NCBI RefSeq assembly: GCF_002019695.1
Contig: NZ_KV917376.1
Span: forward strand, 3,726,282 to 3,790,281
Direction of reading: 5' to 3'
DNA from: Evansella clarkii
GTDB lineage: Bacteria > Bacillota > Bacilli > Bacillales > Salisediminibacteriaceae
DNA length: 64,000 nucleotides
Below the pieces are notes generated by a model. It saw nothing but the letters and a program-made list of their open reading frames with translations, was not told the origin of the DNA and made no database searches. Below, one piece after another: positions 16,154 through 24,676 of the stretch (positions within the stretch are counted from its first letter, which is position 1; the number at the start of each line of letters is the position of its first letter). The position numbers and the translations under genes were made by a program.

Positions 16154-16560
16154 TCTTCTCCCCCAGCCTTATTTTGAATGATGATTCCCGCGTGTTCTTG
16201 AACTTTAGCTAGTCATATCATAGCAAATTAGATTAGGGGAAAAAACAGGAAATTAAAATAGTGAGGGGGATGAAAAAGAACTTTATTTGCATAATCATTC
16301 TCATCTTAAACTTATAATTATCTCTCTCTTCTTTAAAGGCGGGTATTTTTAATAGCTGAAAAAAAGTGTTGGTTAAAATAAGTACAACGAGGTGATGGTT
16401 CAGAAAGAAGTTCGTCAACGACAGTGAACTTTCCGAAACACCTGTAATTTAATATGACTTCTGACGACCTAAAACAAAAAGACGCTTTTCCTGTTGTAGA
16501 AAAACGCCAGATTGTTGAAGTTTGTTGGTATTAAAATTACCTGTTGTTTTCAAGATAGAG
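16154..16560. other. Intergenic stretch with helD terminator
   Basis: No gene is supported. A 61-codon minus-strand frame (16233-16418) lacks a ribosome site and is rejected. The helD terminator lies at 16476-16508. The promoter of the kinase/regulator genes should be in 16160-16230. Confidence 0.4.
16476..16508 (-). terminator. helD terminator
   Basis: The stem GGCGTTTTTC / GAAAAGCGTC on the minus strand is followed by TTTTTG, 52 bp after the helD stop codon. Confidence 0.7.
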
Positions 16561-18894
16561 TCAAGCTTGAATGAAACCTTCCCGCAAGCCATGTTGTAAT
16601 AACGGGCTCGGTTCACCTACGCTGTAAAGAAGCAAATAATGCATCGCTCTTGTGCAGACAGTGTATAAAACTCTGCGCAGACTCTCATCACCGTATACCT
16701 GCTCTGATGCATCATAAATGATGACGGCATCGAATTCGATTCCCTTGGACAAATACGATGGTACAACAACAACTCCTTGCTCATATTCAATCGAGCTGCT
16801 CTTTAAAAGTTTAATCTCATCAATACCAGTCAGGGATTCATATGCACGTGCACTTTCCTCAGCAGATTTGCATATAATCGCAATGCTATTAAGTCCAAGA
16901 CTACGAAATTCTTCAACTTTGGCTGCAGTGCACCTGTGCAGTTCTGAGTGATCTGCCACTTGTTTCAGCACCGGTTTCTCACCTTCCCGTTCAAATGGAA
17001 CAATCTTATCTCCATTAGGAACGAGTCTTCGAGTAAATTCAATAATCGGTTTCGTAGAACGGTAACTTTGTGTGATATTGATCAATTCCGTTTCATCTGA
17101 TCCGTAAAGGCTTGTTAGTGTGTTGAAATCAGCTCTTTCGCTGGCATGGGCGAATATCGCCTGATTAAAGTCGCCAAGTACTGTCATCCTTGCCGCCGGA
17201 AACAATCGTCTCAAAAACTCAAATTGAAATGGTGAATAATCCTGAGCCTCATCAACAACAATCTGTTTGATTGAGCTGTTCGTCTGAAAGCCCTGTATCA
17301 GCTCTTTCAAAAGTAAAAATGGAGTTGCATCCTCATAAAATAATTTATTTTCATCCAGCATTTTCAGCGTCACTTGGCAAATATCCGTCCACTGTACCGG
17401 TGTTTCCCCTTCAACCCAACGTTCAATTTGCTTAGGATCTGCAAAAAGCTGCTTGTACATTTCCTTAAAATCAATGAAACGAAACGCTCGGACTCGTTTT
17501 CGTAACGGCTTCAATTTTTGGTGAACAATCAATTGGGCAAGTGCTTTTGGCTCCATCTCATAGTCGGCAATTGCTTCCCTTTTAAAGCCTCGTTTTTCTG
17601 CTAAGTAACGATGCGCCATATGGTATTCATCGTTGCTAAGGAGCTCGATTTCCTCCTGTACCCACGATTTTTTCCATTCGACCCTTTGGACCTCTTTTAT
17701 TTCTTTTAGCAGCCATTCCACCAATTTATCAAGTCTGTTATGAAAGCGGAGTGAAGTATCATTACTGTAAAACCTTTCTGCTATTTGTTGAGCAGTTACA
17801 ATTGGCTTTCCACTGAAGTTAATGTCGAAAAATCTCATTCCTGATAATTCCAGTGACTGTCTATATAATTGAATCGCATCAAAAAACCGGGTAGACGCTT
17901 TAAAACGGATACTTTCAAGTCTTGATCTGTACGAAGGAGTATTCGCCTGAGTTAAAACATACTCCAATTGCTCATATGGATTTTCAACTTGAAACTCTTT
18001 ACTCAGACGACGATTCAAGTATTCCTGAAATGTGACCTGCTGCATATTCTCTTCACCAAGTTCTGGGAGCACATTGGACACGTAACTGCTAAACATCGAA
18101 TTAGGCGAAAAAAGAATGATTTGATCAGCATTCAGCCGATCTCGGTATTTGTAGAGCAAATAAGCAATCCGTTGCAGGGCGGCTGATGTCTTGCCGCTGC
18201 CTGCTGCACCGTGAACAATCAGCAGCCTCCCGCGGTCATGGCGAATAATCCGGTTTTGCTCCTGTTGAATGGTCGCTGCGATATTGTGCATCTGTTTGTC
18301 AGTACCTTTACCGAGAACCTGCTGTAAAACCTCGTCTCTAATGGTAAGACTCGTATCGAACATCGATTGAAGAACGCCCTCGCGGATAAGATATTGCCAC
18401 TTTTTCTCCAATTTGCCTTCGATTGTACCACCAGGTGTTTCATACTTAGCCGGACCAGGCTGATAATCGTAGTAGACACTCGAAACCGGAGCTCTCCAGT
18501 CGTAGACCAGGAAATCTCCATTATGATCCTTAAGCGAGGAAAGACCAATATAGAATTGTTCCTCAGTTACATCCCCTTCTTCGACAAAATCGATCCGGCC
18601 AAAATAAGGAATCTCCTTCATTCGCTTTAGTGTTGATAAGCGTTTTGAAGCATGTCTATGAGTACTTTGGCTAACAGACAGAGCTTGAGCTTCTTGCCGC
18701 AAGCCAATAACGGTCTCAAGGTAATCATCAAAGGTATCCGTATTCACTTTGACTTCATCCCAAAAGTGCTTGCGGATCTGTATCACTTCTTTCTTACGCC
18801 TGGAAGTTTCTTCTTCCAATCTGTTGATTTCATCCGTGATTGTTTTCATTACACTTTCTACTCGCTTTTGCTCCAGCTGAAGTTTCAAATTCAA
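16561..18894 (-). CDS. helD: HelD, RNA polymerase-recycling UvrD-like ATPase
   Basis: A 777-residue superfamily 1 helicase-like protein, matching the length of Bacillus HelD. It has an N-terminal coiled coil (about 1-60) that in HelD inserts into RNA polymerase, Walker A GAAGSGKT (about 229-236), the VDEAQDYSPFQ motif, QSYRST and a C-terminal motif VI region. HelD removes stalled RNA polymerase from DNA using ATP and can protect against rifamycins. The start is TTG at 18894 with AGGAG eight bases upstream; an ATG 33 codons earlier has no site. Single gene with its own terminator. Confidence 0.85.
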   Translation of the reverse strand: MNLKLQLEQKRVESVMKTITDEINRLEEETSRRKKEVIQIRKHFWDEVKVNTDTFDDYLETVIGLRQEAQALSVSQSTHRHASKRLSTLKRMKEIPYFGRIDFVEEGDVTEEQFYIGLSSLKDHNGDFLVYDWRAPVSSVYYDYQPGPAKYETPGGTIEGKLEKKWQYLIREGVLQSMFDTSLTIRDEVLQQVLGKGTDKQMHNIAATIQQEQNRIIRHDRGRLLIVHGAAGSGKTSAALQRIAYLLYKYRDRLNADQIILFSPNSMFSSYVSNVLPELGEENMQQVTFQEYLNRRLSKEFQVENPYEQLEYVLTQANTPSYRSRLESIRFKASTRFFDAIQLYRQSLELSGMRFFDINFSGKPIVTAQQIAERFYSNDTSLRFHNRLDKLVEWLLKEIKEVQRVEWKKSWVQEEIELLSNDEYHMAHRYLAEKRGFKREAIADYEMEPKALAQLIVHQKLKPLRKRVRAFRFIDFKEMYKQLFADPKQIERWVEGETPVQWTDICQVTLKMLDENKLFYEDATPFLLLKELIQGFQTNSSIKQIVVDEAQDYSPFQFEFLRRLFPAARMTVLGDFNQAIFAHASERADFNTLTSLYGSDETELINITQSYRSTKPIIEFTRRLVPNGDKIVPFEREGEKPVLKQVADHSELHRCTAAKVEEFRSLGLNSIAIICKSAEESARAYESLTGIDEIKLLKSSSIEYEQGVVVVPSYLSKGIEFDAVIIYDASEQVYGDESLRRVLYTVCTRAMHYLLLYSVGEPSPLLQHGLREGFIQA

Positions 18895-18930
18895 GGCAAG
18901 CACTCCTCGTAAAAAATTTGATAAAAAGGG

Positions 18931-18960
18931 TTGACTAACACATCGATAGTATTGTATAGT
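18931..18960 (+). promoter_or_regulatory. Sigma-A-type promoter, plus strand
   Basis: TTGACT and TATAGT are separated by 18 bp. No protein gene follows on the plus strand; about 180 bp further on stands a strong terminator. It is divergent from helD and probably drives a small RNA. Confidence 0.5.
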
Positions 18961-18966
18961 TATAGT

Positions 18967-19166
18967 AGGAAAAGTATGTTTAAATTCCAACAAGTGAACA
19001 CATACTTATATAATTTACCATAGAACCTCACTCTTTTCAATATATTTGTGAGGAATTTTAGGATTAAAAGATCCACGATTCTTTCTGGTTCTTTTAATCC
19101 TTGGTTCACGGCTTTATCTAAACTTCTTTTATAATCAAAACCACCCGTAATAGCGGGTGGTTTTTT
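18967..19166 (+). ncRNA. Candidate structured small RNA, about 200 nt
   Basis: The interval from the promoter at 18931-18960 to the terminator ending at 19166 contains no ORF with a ribosome site but several stems. These are AAGTATGT / ACATACTT (18973-18980 with 19006-19013), an 11-bp stem GGATTAAAAGA / TCTTTTAATCC (19061-19071 with 19090-19100), and the terminator itself. It does not match a small RNA that I recognise. Promoter, stems and terminator together support an independent RNA. It could instead be a 5' leader cut off from its gene. Confidence 0.4.
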
Positions 19167-19275
19167 CTGCCAGAAGCCTTTGGTACTGGCCTGACCTAAA
19201 GGCTTTTACATTATCCTCACTTTCAATGAATTCAATTACACTGTTGTCGGTTTCTTTCATCTTCGGTTCATACAT
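19135..19275 (-). pseudogene. N-terminal fragment of a DUF1801-type protein
   Basis: An ATG at 19275 with AGGTGGG upstream starts MYEPKMKETDNSVIEFIES, the conserved N-terminus of DUF1801 (YdhG/YjbR-like 'iron chaperone' fold) proteins. After about 27 residues the similarity stops and the frame runs through the terminator palindrome to TGA at 19135. The full family is about 110-140 residues, so the C-terminal three quarters are gone. Its ribosome site survives, so a 46-residue peptide might still be made. Confidence 0.55.
19137..19166. terminator. Strong terminator
   Basis: The stem AACCACCCG / CGGGTGGTT has a 6-nt loop with TTTTTT on the right and AAAA on the left. It is well placed to end the plus-strand small RNA and any minus-strand readthrough of the fragment gene. 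Confidence 0.8.
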
Positions 19276-19354
19276 ATATGCGCCCACCTATTTTCTAAGT
19301 AAATACTTGTAACATTCTTCATGGAGTTTACACCTTGGGTTATTTTGCAGGCAG

Positions 19355-19381
19355 AAAAAAAGAGTTGCAGCTGCAACTCTT
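19355..19381 (-). terminator. Terminator of VOC gene
   Basis: The perfect palindrome AGAGTTGCAGCTGCAACTCT is followed by seven T on the minus strand. It lies about 100 bp downstream of the VOC gene ending at 19485. Confidence 0.75.
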
Positions 19382-19484
19382 AATTTTACTCCAGCCATCA
19401 ATATTATTTCATATTCGTTCAAATAAGCTTCCGATACAAAAGTTACGTTACTTGAAGATGTCTGTAACTTTTTATCAATATTAT

Positions 19485-19895
19485 TTATTGTTTTGCCTGA
19501 ACCCACCAAAGATTTTGAAATGGGTCAACGAAACCACCCATATTACCAGTTTCTTCAGATGGTTCCATTAACGGGGTTGCCCCTTGGGAAATTGCATTTT
19601 TGTAAGTATCAGTAACATTTTCCACAAAAACATACATTTGTATAGGAACTAAACCATCATTATTTAAATCTCCACATACTCCCGGGCCACAGCTTCCATC
19701 TGCAGATGTATCTGCAAAGTATATGGTACTGTTTCCTATTTTCATTTCTGCATGAATGACACCCTCTGTGCCTTCCAACTTATCAATTCTTACTACTTCT
19801 GCCTGGAAAACCTTCTTAGTAAATTCAATAAATTGTGGTGCATTCAGTACCATAAAATAAGGTACTATTGTTTGGCCCACTTGTTGATTGTTCAT
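19485..19895 (-). CDS. VOC/PhnB-like glyoxalase-fold protein
   Basis: A 136-residue single-domain protein of the vicinal oxygen chelate superfamily, PhnB/YdhG-glyoxalase subtype. It has IVPYFMVLNAPQFIEFTKKV at the start, an acidic middle, and the typical end GGFVDPFQNLWWV. Members bind a metal or small ligand; many are annotated as glyoxalase or bleomycin-resistance relatives, but substrate cannot be told from sequence. A ribosome site (GGAGCGG) precedes the ATG at 19895. It is divergent from the MerR-type regulator at 20064, which may control it. Confidence 0.75.
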   Translation of the reverse strand: MNNQQVGQTIVPYFMVLNAPQFIEFTKKVFQAEVVRIDKLEGTEGVIHAEMKIGNSTIYFADTSADGSCGPGVCGDLNNDGLVPIQMYVFVENVTDTYKNAISQGATPLMEPSEETGNMGGFVDPFQNLWWVQAKQ

Positions 19896-20063
19896 AAAAT
19901 CCGCTCCTTTTAAATTAATTTTAACCTTACCTTTCTATAGTATAATATTAATGCAAATGCTAATGTTTCATATATTTTTCGTTAAAAATATTATATTATA
20001 TAACTATAACCCGTCATGAACTTTAACTTTAAATTGTAGGTTAAGTAAAGGAGGATACCTTTT

Positions 20064-20783
20064 ATGAAAGGTATTGAAATTGCCAGGAAATTGAATATAA
20101 GCACCAGTGCCTTAAGGCATTATGAATCATGGGGACTAATTCCAAAAGTGGAGAGAGCAGAAAATGGATACCGCATTTATACAAAGGAACATGAGGCATA
20201 TTTTCAATGTATACGTGCATTGAATGCTGGATTCGGAATGGATTTGGTTAAAAAGATTATGCCACTTATAATAAATAGGAAAATTCATGATGCCTTATGG
20301 CTAATTAACAAAGCACAAGTTGATCTTTATACCGAAAAGGAAACAGTACAAAAAACAGTGGAAATACTCGATTCTAAAGAGTTCAACGAATTGACTGATA
20401 TAAAAAAGTACCGTGGCAAAGATTATTTCTCAATTGGTGAAGTGGCTAAAGAGGCTAATGTCTCTCCTTCATCAATTCGGCATTGGGAAAAGGAAGGGTT
20501 AATTGAACCTGAACGGCATAATGAAAGTGGGTTTCGTATATACAGCTCATCTGATATTAGAAGAGTATTTATTATTCGGACGGTCCAAAGGGTCGTTTAC
20601 TCTCTGGATATTGTTCGTGAGGTATTATCGGATATTGATAAAAACAACATTGTTCGGACGAAGGAAATGGCTCTTCAATCTCTTCAATACATTGATCAGG
20701 CACTTGTTGAGCAAATTCGGGGTATCGCTTCATTGCAAAATCTTCTGGAAGTTGTGTCAAAAAAAGATGAACAGGAGATATAA
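20064..20783 (+). CDS. Regulator with two MerR-type DNA-binding heads
   Basis: A 239-residue protein carrying two separate MerR-like winged helix-turn-helix domains. The first is at residues 3-70 (IARKLNISTSALRHYESWGL then NGYRIYTKEHE). The second is at about 122-190 (FSIGEVAKEANVSPSSIRHW, EKEGLIEPERHNESGFRIY). The usual MerR protein has one head and dimerises; this one could bind DNA as a pseudo-dimer. No metal-binding cysteines are seen. AAAGGAGG lies upstream of the ATG. It is transcribed divergently from the VOC gene at 19485, its likely target. Confidence 0.82.
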   Translation: MKGIEIARKLNISTSALRHYESWGLIPKVERAENGYRIYTKEHEAYFQCIRALNAGFGMDLVKKIMPLIINRKIHDALWLINKAQVDLYTEKETVQKTVEILDSKEFNELTDIKKYRGKDYFSIGEVAKEANVSPSSIRHWEKEGLIEPERHNESGFRIYSSSDIRRVFIIRTVQRVVYSLDIVREVLSDIDKNNIVRTKEMALQSLQYIDQALVEQIRGIASLQNLLEVVSKKDEQEI

Positions 20784-21174
20784 TCCATTTACAGTTTTAT
20801 AAGAGTTTATGCGCTGTTTTAGGTCCCCTTCATCTTACATATTTCCCAATGGCAAACGGGGACAGTTCCCGTTTGCCACTTATCGCACTTTGCTAATTAG
20901 TTGTAATATTGTTTTTTTGTTATTTATAACTCCTCTAAGATTTGAAGGGTAGCAATTACTCTCAAATGTTCAACTACTATAAATTCCTGGCAATTACCAT
21001 TAATATGAACCCCCTTTAAGAAGTACTTTAAAGTATATGACTACTTTAGTTTTTTAAACATCCAATTAACGGCTTTTGTATTCACTAACCTTAGCATTTG
21101 CTTCAATTTAATAGAATAGAAAGAGTAGTATGCAATTTTTAAAAGAATAGAAAATGTAAGGATGTGATGTTTAG
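20784..21174. other. Intergenic stretch with hairpin
   Basis: No gene seen. It contains the perfect 10-bp inverted repeat at 20851-20877 and AT-rich DNA ahead of the VOC-TPR gene. Confidence 0.4.
20851..20877. repeat. GGGACAG-type perfect inverted repeat
   Basis: The arms GGCAAACGGG / CCCGTTTGCC enclose GACAGTT. It is placed 68 bp after the MerR-type gene. No T-run follows, so it resembles the dispersed GGGACAG hairpin repeats of Bacillaceae rather than a classical terminator. Confidence 0.55.
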
Positions 21175-21945
21175 GTGGATAAGGAAAAATTAGTTGAAAA
21201 AAACCGTAACCGTTCTGTCCCTCTTTTCGAATGTGATTACAACTTATTTGATCATCATCTGGAATTTTATACTGCTCTGGGGTTTGAAATTATTTACTAC
21301 CAGAAGGCACCGTACCGTTTTGCTTCTGTTATTAAAGAAGGAATTGGAGAATTTGGCTTTTACGGAAATAAAAACTTTAAGGAAAATGGCAATAGGGGTG
21401 GTTGTTACATCTATGTACCTAATATTCAAGAGGTATTTGCCGATTTAAAATCCAATTTGAAAGCCTATTATGGAAAAATCCCCTCGAAAGGCATACCAAG
21501 AATCTCCCGGATAAACAAAACAGCGGAAGACTGGAGAGTAAATATTACGGACCCTGGTGAGAATACCATCATAATTGGAGAAACGTTCGGTGATTCAACC
21601 ACACTGATGGAAGCAGAAGATGAACGAGTAAGAGAACTTGAATCAAAATTTGAAAAAGCCTACGCTGCAGCTTATCGATTAGCCTACTCCAAAGAAGATT
21701 TCCTTGCTGCAAGAAATACATTAGAAGTTGCATTTCGCAAATTCACTGCCGGCCTTAATAGTGATATTTTATTTAAGGCGAAAGTTCTGCAAGCTGAAGT
21801 TTTTGCATCTTTAGGACAAAAAAAGCAAGCAAAAGGAGCAATACGAGAAGCAAATGAAATACAACTAACCGAACATGAAAAAGTCCAGCTTAATAGGTTT
21901 TATGAACGTCTTAAAGAAATTAACGAACAAGTTGAAACAGATTAG
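21175..21945 (+). CDS. VOC domain protein with TPR-like C-terminus
   Basis: A 256-residue protein. Residues about 15-130 form a glyoxalase/bleomycin-resistance (VOC) domain (SVPLFECDYNLFDHHLEFYT, then NITDPGENTIIIGE). Residues about 140-256 are helical, with the TPR-like pattern FEKAYAAAYRLAYSKEDFLA and ILFKAKVLQAEVFASLGQKK. This fusion is unusual. The start is GTG at 21175 with AAGGATG upstream. A truncated copy of its C-terminal two thirds occurs at 31247-31704. Function unknown. Confidence 0.65.
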   Translation: MDKEKLVEKNRNRSVPLFECDYNLFDHHLEFYTALGFEIIYYQKAPYRFASVIKEGIGEFGFYGNKNFKENGNRGGCYIYVPNIQEVFADLKSNLKAYYGKIPSKGIPRISRINKTAEDWRVNITDPGENTIIIGETFGDSTTLMEAEDERVRELESKFEKAYAAAYRLAYSKEDFLAARNTLEVAFRKFTAGLNSDILFKAKVLQAEVFASLGQKKQAKGAIREANEIQLTEHEKVQLNRFYERLKEINEQVETD

Positions 21946-21962
21946 CCGCATTTTATTAAAAG

Positions 21963-21993
21963 AAAGAAGGTCTGCATTAATGCAGACCTTCTT
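21963..21993 (+). terminator. Terminator of VOC-TPR gene
   Basis: The palindrome AAGGTCTGCATTAATGCAGACCTT is flanked by AAAGAAAG and CTTTACTC, 20 bp after the stop. The homologous palindrome at the duplicated locus is the target of the IS1182-type insertion. Confidence 0.7.
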
Positions 21994-22174
21994 TACTCTA
22001 GACCTCTCGAGAAAAATTAATATATTAAAACAAAGTTAACATGCTAAGTAAAAGAATATTTTTCCATGCAGAGTATCGTTGTACTGTTCAGTAAAATCAT
22101 TTGTGTGTTTTATGAAGAAAGAATTAAATACTTTAGAGACATCTAATGTCTTTAATTAAACAAAAAATAATTGC

Positions 22175-22750
22175 TTACTCCGTCTTCTGTGCAACTAGCA
22201 TGTATAGAGATTCTGCTGGAAAGAATTTTTCCGTTACTTTGAATCCTGCTTCGTTCATTTCACGCTCCATGCCTTCCAAGGTAATTCTCGGTGCTTTACC
22301 GGCACTTACCTTTGGTTCTAATTCCAGACAGATTAGATAACCTTCTTTTTTCAGTACGTTTTTCATTTGCTGTAATTGCGGTGCGAGTGGCTGAATTTCA
22401 TGCAGGACCAAAGAAGCAATAATGATATCGATAGAACCATCTTCTAAAGGAAGTGCCTCCATACTCCCCTGCACTGTGACAACATTTGTCACCTGTTCCT
22501 TCAAAGCTTTCTCATTGATTATTTCCAGCATAGCAGCATCGATATCTAATGCGTATACGTTGCCCTTAATCCTTTTCGCAGCAGGGATGGAAAAATAACC
22601 GGTTCCAGCACCAAAATCCAACATGCTGTCCGTTTCTTTTAAAGGAATCATGTTCAGCAGTTGTTCTGGAGAGAATTCCTTTCTTCGTTCGGGACTTTCC
22701 AAGTACGATACTTTTCCTTTACTGTGCTTACCATGCGAGTGATGCATCAT
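22175..22750 (-). CDS. Class I SAM-dependent methyltransferase
   Basis: A 191-residue cytoplasmic protein with the Rossmann methyltransferase motifs: MLDFGAGTGYFSIPAAKRI (motif I), VYALDIDAAML (motif II), and a post-I region IDIIIASLVLHEI. The histidine-rich N-terminus MMHHSHGKHSKG may bind metal. It is a UbiE/YcgJ-like type of unknown substrate. It is last in an Rrf2-oxidoreductase-methyltransferase operon, 23 bp after the oxidoreductase, with GGAGG before the start, suggesting a role in redox or electrophile stress. Confidence 0.75.
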   Translation of the reverse strand: MMHHSHGKHSKGKVSYLESPERRKEFSPEQLLNMIPLKETDSMLDFGAGTGYFSIPAAKRIKGNVYALDIDAAMLEIINEKALKEQVTNVVTVQGSMEALPLEDGSIDIIIASLVLHEIQPLAPQLQQMKNVLKKEGYLICLELEPKVSAGKAPRITLEGMEREMNEAGFKVTEKFFPAESLYMLVAQKTE

Positions 22751-22773
22751 ATAAATCCTCCTATTCTTTATTG

Positions 22774-23682
22774 TTATATCTCCTGGCTGAATTTTTCTTC
22801 TATAAGTGCTGCATTCACAGCAATGGCGGCCATACTACCTTCCCCTGCCGCAATAATTAACTGGGAAGGACCGGCAATTCGCGTATCACCGCAAGCATAG
22901 AGCCCTTCTGTTTTCGTGCGTTGCCAGCTGTCAGTTGTAATCCCTCCCTGCTCATTTAACGTATAGTCGAGTGAATCAAAAGAAGCAGCCTGCTTCCATT
23001 CCGCGGTGATAAACCCTCCTTCACGGAGCACTGAGGTTCCATCTTCAAGCTGGACTTTTTCCAGCATCCCCTCTTTGCCACTGAGTGAGGAAATCTTCTT
23101 TTCATTAATACTGATGCAATTGTTTTTGAGCAATTCTTGTTCTTCGAGCGAAAAGATTTTCCTGCCGTTAGTAAAAATAATTAGATCATTCGTCCAGTTG
23201 GACACCACTTTCGAAAAATGAAAAGCCTTTTGATCTTCAGTGATCACTGCCAGCGGCCGATCTCTTAATTCCCAGCCATCACAGAAAGGACAGCTGAACA
23301 GGCTCTTGCCATAGAACTCTTTCACCCGTGGAACATCTGGAAGGATTTCTTTAAAGCCGGTGGCGAGTATGACCTTTTTCGCGCCGTAAACTTCCCCATT
23401 TTCTGTTTCTACTTGAAACAAGTTGTTTTCTTTATTTATACTATGCACCCGATGCTGTTCAACCCTCACATCCGGGTACCTGCTCAATTCTTCCTGGGCA
23501 ATCCTTTTGAATTCCTGCGGATGTATACCATCCCTTGTGATAAACCCGTGGGACTCAGATGTCACCGCATTTCTCGGTTTATTGTCATCAAACAGGATCG
23601 TTTTCCGTCTTGACCTTCCCAATACTAAAGCAGCATTCAATCCAGCCGGTCCTCCGCCAATCACAGCGCAGTCTAATGTCAT
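22774..23682 (-). CDS. FAD/NAD(P) thioredoxin reductase-like oxidoreductase
   Basis: A 302-residue flavoprotein. It has the FAD-binding GGGPAG near the N-terminus, a CPFC redox pair (about 131-134) at the place of the thioredoxin reductase active site, the ATGFKE motif, and a C-terminal GLYACGDTR FAD motif. It lacks a separate thioredoxin or AhpF domain, so its partner is unknown. The start is set at ATG 23682 with GAGGGAG seven bases upstream; a GTG three codons earlier sits on top of that site. Controlled with its neighbours by the upstream Rrf2 regulator. Confidence 0.8.
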   Translation of the reverse strand: MTLDCAVIGGGPAGLNAALVLGRSRRKTILFDDNKPRNAVTSESHGFITRDGIHPQEFKRIAQEELSRYPDVRVEQHRVHSINKENNLFQVETENGEVYGAKKVILATGFKEILPDVPRVKEFYGKSLFSCPFCDGWELRDRPLAVITEDQKAFHFSKVVSNWTNDLIIFTNGRKIFSLEEQELLKNNCISINEKKISSLSGKEGMLEKVQLEDGTSVLREGGFITAEWKQAASFDSLDYTLNEQGGITTDSWQRTKTEGLYACGDTRIAGPSQLIIAAGEGSMAAIAVNAALIEEKFSQEI

Positions 23683-23716
23683 TTTGTTCACTCCCTCTAT
23701 AAATTTAACTTATTAC

Positions 23717-24118
23717 TTATTTCTGATTCGATTCTGCCTCTTTAGCAATATCGATCAAAAGCTTTGATGCCAGTTCATCTTTCATGTTTTCTTCTGCCTG
23801 TCTCATGACGTTCTCAATCAAGCAGCCTTCATGATGAATGGAGCAGTCGAATAAGCTAGTCTCTCCTTCAATCGCATGAATAACATCCAAAAAGGATATT
23901 TCATGTTTTGTTCTGGAGATCTTATAGCCTCCCTTCGCTCCTGGTGTCGATTCAATCAAACCCGCTTTCGCAAGTTTGGTTAAAACCTTGGAAAGGTACG
24001 TCGGGGAAAGATGCTGCATTTCGGCTAATTCCTGCACTCCCACTGAGCTCCCCCCAGGCTTCAGCATTAAATGGACCATCGTATGCAAAGCGTAGTTAGT
24101 TGCGTTTGAATATCTCAT
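23717..24118 (-). CDS. Rrf2-family transcriptional regulator
   Basis: A 133-residue winged-helix regulator: MRYSNATNYALHTMVHLM, helix-turn-helix VQELAEMQHLSPTYLSKVL, and wing GLIESTPGAKGGYKI. Two cysteines in the C-terminal region (CSIHHEGC) fall where IscR/NsrR members hold an Fe-S cluster; a third is not obvious, so it may instead sense by thiol chemistry. It is the first gene of its operon, with a palindrome between promoter and start that looks like its own operator. Confidence 0.85.
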   Translation of the reverse strand: MRYSNATNYALHTMVHLMLKPGGSSVGVQELAEMQHLSPTYLSKVLTKLAKAGLIESTPGAKGGYKISRTKHEISFLDVIHAIEGETSLFDCSIHHEGCLIENVMRQAEENMKDELASKLLIDIAKEAESNQK

Positions 24119-24144
24119 ACATAACCTCCTTAGACATAAAAGAT

Positions 24145-24160
24145 ATTAAAGACTCTTAAT
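24145..24160. promoter_or_regulatory. Operator palindrome of the Rrf2 operon
   Basis: ATTAAAGACTCTTAAT is a near-perfect palindrome located between the promoter and the Rrf2 start codon. It overlaps the expected transcription start region, where repressor binding would block initiation. Confidence 0.5.
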
Positions 24161-24176
24161 GTCTGTAATTTGTTTT

Positions 24177-24205
24177 AGTTTATCACCTGGCTTAAAGGAA
24201 GTCAA
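24177..24205 (-). promoter_or_regulatory. Sigma-A promoter of the Rrf2 operon
   Basis: On the minus strand, TTGACT and TAAACT are separated by 17 bp, followed downstream by the operator palindrome and the AAGGAGG site of the Rrf2 gene. Confidence 0.6.
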
Positions 24206-24676
24206 CTAGAGAATCTTTAAACTTCGACTAAACACCGCTACCTTAAATACAATATTTTACAAAGAAGAGTAAATTTATTTGGTCGTTCAAGATCAGGATG
24301 AACCTCACCTAACTCAACTCTTCGAATATAATACTCTGATAGAACAGTAGACTATTTATTCTATGTATTTTCAACTTCGATGTTGGGTACAACTCTTTTA
24401 AAGCTGCGACAAAATTTGATAAATATTTGTTCTCCTTGGTTCATAATAATCAACTCTCCTTAGATTTTATTAGTAAACTAAGGATTACTTCAATAAATAC
24501 ATTTTTTTTAGAATAGGATAGTTTCGTATCTTGCTAGGCCAGGTGTTCTTTATGTAAGAAGAAAGACGATTACGCTAAGCATAATCGTCTTTCAATGATT
24601 GTGTATTGCCAGTATCGTTGCTGCATATTACTTTTTCTTATATCCCGCTCTCCTTGCAAATCAGCATTACAAATTA
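24206..24676. other. Intergenic stretch, possible short remnant
   Basis: No robust gene. On the minus strand a 27-codon frame starting MNQGEQIFIKFCRSF, at about 24448, follows AAGGAG, but spacing is long and no family is recognised. The ilvD terminator is at 24561-24593. Confidence 0.3.
24561..24593 (-). terminator. ilvD terminator
   Basis: The stem GAAAGACGATTA(T/C)G / (C)ATAATCGTCTTTC has a short loop, about 85 bp after the ilvD stop. The stem sequence resembles that of the terminator at 5387-5420. Confidence 0.65.

Noticed and set aside
16233-16418. 61-codon hydrophobic minus-strand frame
   Set aside because: No ribosome site; low-complexity composition caused by AT-rich intergenic DNA.
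19288-19509. 73-codon minus-strand frame downstream of the VOC gene
   Set aside because: It overlaps the VOC stop region and crosses a strong terminator; no ribosome site.
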